This document shows, piece by piece, positions 14,676-22,421 of a DNA stretch of 37,933 bases. Position 1 is the stretch's first letter, and each line of letters opens with the position of its first letter. A program made the translations under genes and the position numbers. Source of the DNA: an uncultured Oscillospiraceae bacterium (GTDB lineage Bacteria; Bacillota; Clostridia; Oscillospirales; Oscillospiraceae); contig CATKZW010000031.1 in the NCBI GenBank assembly GCA_949841465.1, positions 1 through 37,933 of the forward strand. The letters are read 5' to 3'. Under the pieces are notes generated by a model that saw only the letters and a program-made list of their open reading frames with translations, ran no database searches and had not been told where the DNA came from.

Positions 14676-16664
14676 TTAAGAGATATCCGCCATGTCCAGG
14701 TATTTGTACCCGCTGTCCGCGATGTGGTCCTTCCGGCCCTGGAGGTCGTTGCCCAGGAACATCTCAAAGATCTGGGCCGTGCGCTCCACATCCTCCGGCA
14801 TCACCTTGATGAGCCGCCGGGTGTCCGGGCTCATGGTGGTCAGCCACATCATATCCGGCTCGTTTTCGCCCAGGCCCTTGGAGCGCTGCACATCGAACTT
14901 TTTCCCCTCCAGGGAGGCTGCGATGTCGTTTTTTTCCTTATCGGAGTAGGCGAACCAGGTCTTCTCCTTGCAGGTGATCTCGTACAGGGGGGATTCTGCG
15001 ATATACACATACCCCTTCTGAATCAGGGTGGGGGTGAGGCGGTACAGCATGGCCAGCACCAGGGTGCGGATCTGGAAGCCGTCCTCGTCGCCGTCGGTGC
15101 AGATAACGATCTTGTTCCAGCGCAGGCTGTCCAGGTCGAAGGCGTTCAGGTCCTTCACGTGCTTATCCTTGACCTCTACGCCGCAGCCCATGACCTTCAG
15201 CAGGTCGGTAATGATCTCACTTTTGAAAATGCGGGCATAGTCCGCTTTAAGGCAGTTGAGGATCTTGCCCCGGATGGGCATGACGGCTTGGAACTCCGCG
15301 TCCCTGGCCAGCTTCACGCTGCCCAGGGCGGAGTCGCCCTCCACGATGTACAGCTCGCTGCGGTTTACGTCCCGGGTGCGGCAGGGGACGAATTTCTGTA
15401 CCCGGTTGGAGATATCCACCGAGCCGGACAGCTTTTTCTTGATGCCCAGGCGGGTCTTTTCCGCCGTCTCCCGGGAGCGCTTGTTCACCAGCACCTGCCC
15501 GGCGATCTTCTCCGCGTCCATGGGGTTTTCGATGAAGTACACCTCGAACTGGGCGCGGAGGAAGTCGGTCATGGCCTCCTGGACGAACTTATTGGTGATG
15601 GACTTCTTGGTCTGGTTCTCGTAGCTGGTCTGGGTGGAGAAGTTGCTGGACACCAGCACCAGCGCGTCCTGGATGTCGTTAAAGGTGATCTTGGCCTCAT
15701 TTTTCTGATACTTGCCGTTCTGCTTCAGCCAGCCGTCGATGGCGGACACAAAGGCGGAGCGCATGGCCTTCTCCGGGGAGCCGCCGTGCTCCAGCCAGGA
15801 GGAGTTGTGGTAGTGCTCGATGAGCTGCACCCGGTTGGAGAAGCAGAAGGACACGGACAGCTTCACCTTATACTCCGCCTTGTCCGCCCGGTCCCGGCCC
15901 CGGCGCTCCCCCTGCCAGAATACGGGGGCGGTGAGGGAATCCTCCCCGGCCAGCTCGGTAACATAATCAATGATGCCGTTGTCATAGCGGAAGTCGGTGG
16001 TCTCGAATTTCCCGCCCTCCTGCCTGCGGAACCGGAAGGTCACCCCGGCGTTGACCACCGACTGGCGCTTCAGCGTGTCGGCGTAGAACTCCGCCGGGAT
16101 ATCGATGTCGGTGAACACCTCCAGGTCGGGCTTCCAGCGGAATTTGGAGCCGGTCTTTTTCCGGTCGGCGGGTTCCTTCTTCATCTCGCCCACGATCTCG
16201 CCCTTCTCGAAGTGGAGGGTGTACTTGAAGCCGTCCCGGTAGATCACCGCGTCGAAGTATTCGCTGGTGTACTGGGTGGCGCAGGCGCCCAGGCCGTTGA
16301 GGCCCAGGGAGTATTCGTAGTTGTCCCCGTCGCCGTCCCGGTACTTCCCCCCGGCGTACAGCTCACAGAACACCAGCTCCCAGTTGTAGCACCCCTCCGC
16401 CTCGTTCCAGTCCACCGGGCAGCCCCGGCCGAAGTCCTCCACCTCGATGGACTTGTCCTCATACCGGGTGACGGTGATGAGGTCGCCGTGTCCCTCCCGG
16501 GCCTCGTCGATGGCGTTGGACAGGATTTCAAAGACCGCGTGCTCACACCCCTCCAGCCCGTCGGAGCCGAAGATAACGCCGGGGCGCTTGCGCACCCGGT
16601 CGGCCCCCTTCAGGGCGGAGATGGAGTCGTTGCCGTACTGCTGTTTCGGAGTGGATCTTGCCAT
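14676..16664 (-). CDS. parE: Type II topoisomerase subunit B (ParE-like)
   Basis: The 662-residue protein is the ATPase subunit. The GHKL ATP-binding site shows EILSNAIDEA near residue 47, DFGRGCPVD and GLNGLGACATQ. The Toprim domain has YIVEGDSALG, MPIRGKILN, TDGDEDGFQIRT and the tail SKGLGENEPDMMWLTTM. Several motifs deviate from gyrase (EGDSALG instead of EGDSAGG; TDGDEDG instead of TDADVDG), consistent with the same divergent clade as the A subunit downstream. AGAGGTG precedes the ATG. It is the first gene of the minus-strand operon, with its own promoter at 16780-16809. Confidence 0.9.
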   Translation of the reverse strand: MARSTPKQQYGNDSISALKGADRVRKRPGVIFGSDGLEGCEHAVFEILSNAIDEAREGHGDLITVTRYEDKSIEVEDFGRGCPVDWNEAEGCYNWELVFCELYAGGKYRDGDGDNYEYSLGLNGLGACATQYTSEYFDAVIYRDGFKYTLHFEKGEIVGEMKKEPADRKKTGSKFRWKPDLEVFTDIDIPAEFYADTLKRQSVVNAGVTFRFRRQEGGKFETTDFRYDNGIIDYVTELAGEDSLTAPVFWQGERRGRDRADKAEYKVKLSVSFCFSNRVQLIEHYHNSSWLEHGGSPEKAMRSAFVSAIDGWLKQNGKYQKNEAKITFNDIQDALVLVSSNFSTQTSYENQTKKSITNKFVQEAMTDFLRAQFEVYFIENPMDAEKIAGQVLVNKRSRETAEKTRLGIKKKLSGSVDISNRVQKFVPCRTRDVNRSELYIVEGDSALGSVKLARDAEFQAVMPIRGKILNCLKADYARIFKSEIITDLLKVMGCGVEVKDKHVKDLNAFDLDSLRWNKIVICTDGDEDGFQIRTLVLAMLYRLTPTLIQKGYVYIAESPLYEITCKEKTWFAYSDKEKNDIAASLEGKKFDVQRSKGLGENEPDMMWLTTMSPDTRRLIKVMPEDVERTAQIFEMFLGNDLQGRKDHIADSGYKYLDMADIS

Positions 16665-16677
16665 AGCTGCACCTCTT

Positions 16678-16757
16678 ATTTCTTCCCCCCAGCGGGAGGA
16701 AAACGTCGGATTGGGACGGCCGGCAGTGAAAACCGCCTCCCTGGGGAAGAAAATCCG
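16678..16757 (-). promoter_or_regulatory. Leader dyad of the parE-like mRNA
   Basis: TTTCTTCCCC plus AG and GGGAGG (16678-16699) can pair with CCTCCCTGGGGAAGAAAA (16736-16753) with small bulges, giving a long hairpin in the untranslated leader just before the parE ribosome site. It could affect translation or transcription; no known family fits. Confidence 0.4.
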
Positions 16758-16779
16758 CCTTTTGGGCCGTCAATACTAT

Positions 16780-16809
16780 AGTATACCGCAAAATGGGAGG
16801 GAACGTCAA
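16780..16809 (-). promoter_or_regulatory. Promoter of topoisomerase operon
   Basis: On the minus strand TTGACG (16809-16804) and TATACT (16785-16780) are 18 bp apart, about 115 bp before the parE start. It is divergent from the sulfatase promoter. Confidence 0.7.
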
Positions 16810-16881
16810 GGGCGAGGAGAAAAAGGAACGTTGCAAAAGAAACACGTTTTGAGGCGTCAGGCCTGTGGTTTCCAAATATGC

Positions 16882-16910
16882 TTGCTATCCTCCGTCAAAC
16901 GGGATATACT
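16882..16910 (+). promoter_or_regulatory. Promoter of sulfatase gene
   Basis: TTGCTA (16882-16887) and TATACT (16905-16910) are 17 bp apart. The same two hexamers with the same spacing occur before polA (36927-36955). Confidence 0.65.
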
Positions 16911-16977
16911 TAATCTATAAAAAGACGCAGACCGGGCCTGACGGCGCCGTTCAGGGCCCGCATAGGAGGAGACCCAT

Positions 16978-18408
16978 ATGGATAAACGCCCCAACCTGAT
17001 CCTGCTCATGGCCGACCAGTTCCGCGGGGACTGCCTGGGCATCGCGGGACACCCCGACGTGAAGACCCCTTACCTGGACGCCCTGGCGGCAGACGGCGTC
17101 CGCTTCCCCAACGCCTACTCCGCCTGCCCCACCTGCGTGCCCGCCCGGGCCAGCCTGTACACCGGCATGTCCCAGGCCCGCACGGGACGGGTGGGGTACC
17201 AGGACTTGGTGCCCTGGAACTACCCCCACACCCTGGCGGGGGAGCTCAGCAAAGCCGGGTACTATACCCAGTGCGTGGGCAAAATGCACGTCCACCCCCT
17301 GCGCAATAACCTGGGCTTCCACGACGTACGTCTCCACGACGGCTACCTCCACGCCTACCGCCGCCCGGACACCCCCGCCTTTGAGGACCAGCGGCGGGCG
17401 GACGATTATTACTGGTGGCTGAAGGGGGAGCTGGGCGTCTCCGCCGACCCCACCGACACCGGCCTGGACTGCAACAGCTGGGTGGCCCGGCCCTGGATGT
17501 ACGAGGAGAAGTATCACCCCACCAACTGGGCGGCGTCGGAGTGCCTGGATTTCCTCCGCCGTCGGGACCGGTCCATGCCCTTTTTCCTCATGGCCAGCTT
17601 CGTCCGGCCCCATCCCCCGCTGGACCCGCCTGCGTACTACTTCGACCTCTATGACCGCAAGGAGCTGGCCCCGCCCTGGCTGGGGGACTGGAACTGGACG
17701 GACCGTGCCCAGGCCGCCCGGCACAGCTATCATGCCCAGACCGCGCCCCTGGACCCGGATTTTCTCCACCAGATGCGGGCGGGGTACTACGCCTCCATCA
17801 CCCACATGGACCACCAGATCGGGCGGCTGATCTCCGCCCTGGTGGAGGAGGGGCTGATGGACGACACGGTGATCCTGTTCGTCTCCGACCACGGGGAGAT
17901 GCTGGGCGACCACCTGTTTTTCCAGAAGGCCAAGCCCTATCAGGGCAGTGTGCGGGTGCCTCTGTTCCTGTCCGGGCCGGAGCGGCTGGTGGGGCGCGGC
18001 GTGCGGGAGGACCTGGCCGAGCTGCGGGACGTGATGCCCACCCTGCTGGAGCTGGCGGGTGCGCCCGTCCCGGACACGGTGGACGGGGTGAGCCTGCTGG
18101 GGCCGGTGGAGCGCACCTGCCTCCACGGCGAGCACGCCCTGGGGCAGGATTCCATGCACTTCATCGTCACCAGGACGGACAAGTTCGTCTGGTACTCCCA
18201 GACGGGCCTGGAGCTGTATTTCGACTTGGAGCGGGACCCTCACGAGACTCACAACGCCGCCGGCGACCCGGACTGCGCGCCCCGGGTGGACCGGCTGCGC
18301 CGCCGGCTTGTCCGGGAGCTGGCGGGCCGGGAGGAGGGGTACAGCGATGGGGAACGGCTCATTGTGGGCCGCGCGCCCAAGGCCGTCCTCGACTGCGCCG
18401 CGAAATGA
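16978..18408 (+). CDS. Sulfatase family hydrolase
   Basis: The 476-residue protein belongs to the alkaline-phosphatase superfamily, type I sulfatases. NLILLMADQFRGD at the start holds the first metal ligands. CVPARASLYTG at 53-63 matches the C-x-P-x-R sulfatase signature, in which Cys53 is converted to formylglycine. GKMHVHP near 101 and FVSDHGEMLGDH near 302-313 supply further active-site and metal residues. There is no signal peptide, so it would act in the cytoplasm on imported sulfate esters; phosphonate or phosphodiester substrates cannot be excluded. No maturase (anSME) gene lies in this window. GGAGGAGA lies before the ATG. It is a monocistronic gene by spacing. Confidence 0.88.
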   Translation: MDKRPNLILLMADQFRGDCLGIAGHPDVKTPYLDALAADGVRFPNAYSACPTCVPARASLYTGMSQARTGRVGYQDLVPWNYPHTLAGELSKAGYYTQCVGKMHVHPLRNNLGFHDVRLHDGYLHAYRRPDTPAFEDQRRADDYYWWLKGELGVSADPTDTGLDCNSWVARPWMYEEKYHPTNWAASECLDFLRRRDRSMPFFLMASFVRPHPPLDPPAYYFDLYDRKELAPPWLGDWNWTDRAQAARHSYHAQTAPLDPDFLHQMRAGYYASITHMDHQIGRLISALVEEGLMDDTVILFVSDHGEMLGDHLFFQKAKPYQGSVRVPLFLSGPERLVGRGVREDLAELRDVMPTLLELAGAPVPDTVDGVSLLGPVERTCLHGEHALGQDSMHFIVTRTDKFVWYSQTGLELYFDLERDPHETHNAAGDPDCAPRVDRLRRRLVRELAGREEGYSDGERLIVGRAPKAVLDCAAK

Positions 18409-18470
18409 TGTGGGGCCGGTCCTGCGGAATTGGATTCATTCTTTTTGAGTAGACGCGGGGAATCGTTTGT

Positions 18471-18504
18471 GCTATAATCAGGGGCGGCATATGTGTGATT
18501 CACA
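18471..18504 (+). promoter_or_regulatory. Extended -10 promoter with downstream palindrome
   Basis: TGCTATAAT (18471-18479) is an extended -10 element without a good -35 box. The perfect palindrome TGTGATTCACA (18494-18504) begins about 8 bp after the expected transcription start, a position suited to a repressor. The binding protein is unknown. Confidence 0.5.
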
Positions 18505-18573
18505 TTCTTTAAAAATATCTTTTTGGGAGTTGTTGGCAGAATATGGGGCCAGCAGATCAAAGGAGGATTTTAT

Positions 18574-19941
18574 ATGGAAGGCCGGTTCCAGTGGCGGGAA
18601 GAGTACAGTATTGGGGTGGAGGCCATCGACAAAGAGCATCAGCGGCTCTTTCAGATCATCAACAAGCTGTTCAGCTTCAGGGACGAGGAGAAGGACAGCC
18701 AGTGGATTTGTCTGGAAGGGATCAAATATTTCAAGGGCCATGCGCTGCAGCACTTTGCCGATGAAGAAGCCTACATGGCGTCCATTGGATATGAAGGACT
18801 TGAGCGCCACAAAAGCATACATAGGGGATTTCAGAAAAATACGCTCCCGGCTCTGGAGGAAGAACTTCTGCGGACAGGTTATTCCACAGAGGCGATGGAG
18901 CACTTTTTGGGGGTCTGCGCCGGCTGGCTGATCGGACATACCCTGACGGAGGATCAGGCCATCCGGGAGAAGGGGGCCGGCACCTGGGAGAACCTTCTGC
19001 CGGAGGAAGAGGTGGCGGCCATGAAGAAGGTCATCACCCACCTTGTGTTCGACCTGTTCCACCTGGAGTCACAGGTCATCAGCGACGCCTACGGCGGGGA
19101 GAAATTCGGCAGCGGCGTGTACTACCGCCTGATCTACGACACGCCGCAGGACGAGAAAAAGCAGGAAATCCTGATGGTTTTTGAGGAAAAGCTGCTGATT
19201 AACACCGTTGGGAAGGTCTTGGGCATCCAGACGAACAAGCTGGACGCCATGCTGACCAACGCCGCCCGGTATACGGCCCGGCAGTTCGTGGAGCGCGTCA
19301 TGGAGCGCTTCCCGTCGTTCAAAGGCTACAGGCTGAAGGAGGACAGCCTCCTGTCCTACGAGCAGTTCCAGAAGGTGTTCCAGCAAAAAAAGCCCCAGGT
19401 CAGCCTGCTGCTTAACACCGGCGGCGCGGGATATTTCTCCTACAGTGTAATCGCGCCCCATCTGCTGGAGGAGGGCGTGGGGACGCCCCTGCACCCGGAT
19501 AACGCCATGACGGAAGTGAAAAACTATCTGGCCCGGCGGGAGGAGCAGCGCGAGGGCGGGGGCAAGCGGAAGCTCCTGGTGGTGGACGATTCCGCCACCA
19601 TCCGTCAGGCGATGAAGGGCCTGTTGGAAAAGGATTACGAGGTCTCGCTGGCGGAATCCGGAGTGGCCGCCATCCGGGCCATCACCCTGGACCGGCCGGA
19701 TCTGGTTCTGCTGGACTACGAAATGCCAGTGTGCGACGGGAGCCAGACAATGGTGATGCTCCGCTCAGAAAAATCTTTTGCAGACATCCCGGTCTTTTTC
19801 CTGACGGGCAGGGGCGACCCGGAGAGCGTGAAAAAGCTGCTGTCCCTGAAACCCACCGGATATCTGCTGAAATATTTGAAGCCCGCGGAGATCAAGAAAA
19901 AGATCGACCATTTTTTCGAGCCGGAGCATAACGCGGGCTGA
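18574..19941 (+). CDS. Bacteriohemerythrin, CheX-like and receiver fusion protein
   Basis: The 455-residue protein has three parts. Residues 1-135 are a bacteriohemerythrin domain with all seven iron ligands visible: His22, His60, Glu64, His79, His83, His122 and Asp127, expected to bind O2 (or NO) at a di-iron site. Residues 150-320 form an alpha/beta domain with ILMVFEEKLLINTVGKVLG followed by LDAMLTNAARYTARQFV, which resembles CheX-like chemotaxis phosphatases. Residues 331-450 are a receiver domain with Asp338/Asp339, the phosphoacceptor Asp381 in LLDYEMP, Thr in FLTG and Lys433. The ATG at 18574 has AAAGGAGG in front; upstream in-frame codons lack one. No kinase or chemotaxis gene is adjacent. 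An oxygen-responsive signalling role is inferred. Confidence 0.85.
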   Translation: MEGRFQWREEYSIGVEAIDKEHQRLFQIINKLFSFRDEEKDSQWICLEGIKYFKGHALQHFADEEAYMASIGYEGLERHKSIHRGFQKNTLPALEEELLRTGYSTEAMEHFLGVCAGWLIGHTLTEDQAIREKGAGTWENLLPEEEVAAMKKVITHLVFDLFHLESQVISDAYGGEKFGSGVYYRLIYDTPQDEKKQEILMVFEEKLLINTVGKVLGIQTNKLDAMLTNAARYTARQFVERVMERFPSFKGYRLKEDSLLSYEQFQKVFQQKKPQVSLLLNTGGAGYFSYSVIAPHLLEEGVGTPLHPDNAMTEVKNYLARREEQREGGGKRKLLVVDDSATIRQAMKGLLEKDYEVSLAESGVAAIRAITLDRPDLVLLDYEMPVCDGSQTMVMLRSEKSFADIPVFFLTGRGDPESVKKLLSLKPTGYLLKYLKPAEIKKKIDHFFEPEHNAG

Positions 19942-20026
19942 ACGCCCGTACGGAGGGGCGCTTGGCGTCTCCGGCGGATGTTAGAGCGGTAAACGGATGA
20001 ACTCCCACGGCTGCGCCGTGGGAGTT
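19942..20026 (+). terminator. Hairpin after the hemerythrin fusion gene
   Basis: A perfect 12-bp stem AACTCCCACGGC (20000-20011) with 20015-20026 and a 3-nt loop follows the gene by 58 bp. It lacks a T-run. The stretch before it contains TCTCCGGCGG (19968-19977), the head of the stop-adjacent repeat family. Confidence 0.5.
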
Positions 20027-20105
20027 CCGCTTTGCAGGCGCAGGTCAGCCGTTCGCCGTTTTTTCATGTCTTGCCGCAGTTAACAAATTTTTCACACGCA
20101 CCCCC

Positions 20106-20156
20106 TTGACATTTCAAGGCAGGGGAGTAAAATAATACGTATGCTAATGATTAGCA
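20106..20156 (+). promoter_or_regulatory. Promoter and MarR operator of exporter operon
   Basis: TTGACA (20106-20111) and TAAAAT (20128-20133) are 16 bp apart. The perfect 15-bp palindrome TGCTAATGATTAGCA (20142-20156) covers the transcription start and ends 25 bp before the marR ATG. This is the classic layout of an autorepressing MarR operator. Confidence 0.8.
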
Positions 20157-20181
20157 CGCGAACGAAAAAGGAGGGACCCTT

Positions 20182-20691
20182 ATGGACGAGCGCTCGGGCA
20201 TCATATTTCACCAACTGCTCCGGGCCCATCACAACGCGCACATGACGGCGCTGGCCAAGCGGGGCGTGGGGGACGTGGGCTCGCCCCATCTGCTGGTCGC
20301 CCTGTCCCACTACCCGGACGACCCGGCCCAGGCCCCCACCCAGAAGGAGCTGGCCGACCGGCTTCACATCGCCCCGCCCACCATCGCCGCCTCCCTGAAA
20401 TGCCTGGAGCGGCAGGGCTATGTGGCCCGCCGCACCGACGAGCGGGACGCCCGCCGCAACCGGATCTCCATCACCCGGAAGGGCCGGGACGCCCTGGAGG
20501 CCGGGATGCAGGCCTTCCGGCAGGTGGACGATGCCATGTTCCGGGGCTTCACGCCCCAGGAGCGGGAGCAGGTGCAGGCATTCCACCGGCGTATGCTGGA
20601 AAATCTCTATCAGATCGGCGGCCAGGACGCGGAATGCCCTCCGCCTCCTCTGCCCCACATCCCCAACGAAAGGAAGTGCGACCCATGCTGA
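20182..20691 (+). CDS. MarR family transcriptional regulator
   Basis: The 169-residue protein has the MarR winged helix: PTQKELADRLHIAPPTIAASLKCLERQGYVARR as recognition region near residues 53-85 (quoted in part), then the wing DERDARRNRISITRKGRDAL. Helical segments at both ends form the dimer interface. It is expected to repress its own operon by binding the palindrome at 20142-20156 and to release it on binding a toxic or signal compound exported by the two ABC proteins encoded next. AAAGGAGGG precedes the ATG. Its last codons overlap the start of the first ABC gene by 7 nt, so translation is coupled. Confidence 0.92.
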   Translation: MDERSGIIFHQLLRAHHNAHMTALAKRGVGDVGSPHLLVALSHYPDDPAQAPTQKELADRLHIAPPTIAASLKCLERQGYVARRTDERDARRNRISITRKGRDALEAGMQAFRQVDDAMFRGFTPQEREQVQAFHRRMLENLYQIGGQDAECPPPPLPHIPNERKCDPC

Positions 20692-22421
20692 GACGCATTG
20701 CGTCTTACCTGAAAGGCTACGCCGGCTACGCCGCGGCCTCCCCTGTGCTGGTTACGCTGGAGACGGTCTGCCAGCTTGCCATCCCCCTGCTCATGGCCCA
20801 GATCATCGCCCAGGGCATCGAGCAGGAAAACATGCCTGCCATCTGGAAATACGGAGCCCTGATGGTGGTGGCGGCCATCATCGCCACCATCACCGGCGGC
20901 CTGGCCGCCAGGTGCGCCGCCTACGCCGCTCAGGGCCTGGGGGCCAACCTGCGCCGGGCGGAGTTTGAGAAGATTGCCTCCTTCTCCTTTGCCGACATCG
21001 ACCGGTTTTCCTCCTCCTCCCTCATCACCCGCATGACCAACGACGTCACCAACATCCAGAACGTGTGCATGGTCTGCCTGCGCATCCTCATCCGGGCGGT
21101 GACCATGCTCATCGCCAGCGTGGCCCTCACCCTGACCATCAGCCCAAAGCTGACCCTGGTGGTGGTGGTGATCCTGCCCATCATGGCCGGGGCGCTGATG
21201 CTGCTGATGAAGGTGTGCATGCCCCTGTTTGAGAAGATGCAGCAGGCGCTGGACCAGCTCAACGAGACGGTGCAGGAAAACCTCATCGCCGTCCGGGTGG
21301 TGAAGTCCTACGTCCGGGAAAACCGGGAGCGGGACAAATTCAAGCAGGCCAACGACAACTTCACCTCCACCGCCCTGCGGGCCATGCTGCGCATGGTGGC
21401 CATGCAGCCCATGATGACCATCTGCATGGCGGCGGCCATCGTGCTGGTGATGTATAACGGCGGCAATATGGTGCTGGGGGGCGAGCTGGACATCGCCTAC
21501 CTCCAGACCGTGGTGGGCTACATCATGCAGATCCTCATGTCCCTGATGATGGTGGGCATGGCCCTGCTCCAGTACAGCCGGGCTCAGGCCTCCACCCGCC
21601 GGGTGTTCGAGGTCATCGACGCCCAGCCCGCCATCGCCGACGGCGGCAGGACCGACCTGCCCGCCCCTCGGGGCCGGGTGGAGTTCCGGGACGTGTCCTT
21701 CCGCTACCAGTCCGAGGGGGCGGGGGAGGACGTGCTGCACCACGTCAACCTGACGGTGGAGCCCGGCGAGTTTGTGGCCATCGTGGGCGGCACCGGCACG
21801 GGCAAGTCCTCCCTGGTGAACCTGATCCCCCGGTTTTACGACGTGCACGGCGGCCAGGTGCTGGTGGACGGGGTGGACGTGCGGGACTACCCCCTGGACG
21901 GCCTGCGAGGCCGGGTGGGCATGGTGCTGCAAAACAACGTGCTCTTCTCCGGCACCATCCGGGAGAACCTGCTCTGGGGCCGGGAGGACGCCGCGGAGGA
22001 GGAGCTTATCCAGGCCGCCAAGGACGCCCAGGCCTATGACTTCATCATGTCCTTCCCCGACGGCTTCGACACCAGCCTGGACCAGGGCGGCGTCAACGTG
22101 TCCGGCGGACAGAAGCAGCGGCTGTGCATTGCCCGGGCCATGGTGCGCAAGCCCGCGGTGCTCATACTGGACGACTCCACCTCCGCCGTGGACTCCGCCA
22201 CCGAGGGCCGCATCCGGGAGTCCTTCCGGGAGAATTTGAAGGGCACCACCGTCATCATCATCGCCCAGCGCATCAGCTCGGTGCAGTACGCCGACAAGAT
22301 TGTGGTACTGGACGAGGGCACCGTGGCCGACGTGGGCACCCACGACGAGCTGATGAAGAGCAGCAAAATCTATAAGGAAATCTACGATTCCCAGCAGGAA
22401 GGAGGGGTTGAAAATGGCTGA
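20685..22421 (+). CDS. ABC exporter half-transporter, degenerate-site subunit
   Basis: The 578-residue protein has six transmembrane helices followed by a nucleotide-binding domain. Walker A is GGTGTGKSS near residue 368, the signature is VSGGQKQR near 472 and Walker B is LILDDSTSAVD near 493. The catalytic glutamate after Walker B is an Asp, the hallmark of the degenerate site in heterodimeric type IV exporters (BmrC, TM287 type). The start at 20685 is chosen because it begins MLRRIASYLKGY with AAAGGAAG upstream; longer starts lie inside marR. It overlaps the next ABC gene by 8 nt. Multidrug or peptide export is likely; the substrate cannot be read from sequence. Confidence 0.92.
   Translation: MLRRIASYLKGYAGYAAASPVLVTLETVCQLAIPLLMAQIIAQGIEQENMPAIWKYGALMVVAAIIATITGGLAARCAAYAAQGLGANLRRAEFEKIASFSFADIDRFSSSSLITRMTNDVTNIQNVCMVCLRILIRAVTMLIASVALTLTISPKLTLVVVVILPIMAGALMLLMKVCMPLFEKMQQALDQLNETVQENLIAVRVVKSYVRENRERDKFKQANDNFTSTALRAMLRMVAMQPMMTICMAAAIVLVMYNGGNMVLGGELDIAYLQTVVGYIMQILMSLMMVGMALLQYSRAQASTRRVFEVIDAQPAIADGGRTDLPAPRGRVEFRDVSFRYQSEGAGEDVLHHVNLTVEPGEFVAIVGGTGTGKSSLVNLIPRFYDVHGGQVLVDGVDVRDYPLDGLRGRVGMVLQNNVLFSGTIRENLLWGREDAAEEELIQAAKDAQAYDFIMSFPDGFDTSLDQGGVNVSGGQKQRLCIARAMVRKPAVLILDDSTSAVDSATEGRIRESFRENLKGTTVIIIAQRISSVQYADKIVVLDEGTVADVGTHDELMKSSKIYKEIYDSQQEGGVENG

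Noticed and set aside
14664..16781. 705-residue plus-strand frame opposite the parE-like gene
   Set aside because: It is antisense to a gene with all topoisomerase B motifs; its composition is typical of antisense frames in GC-rich DNA.
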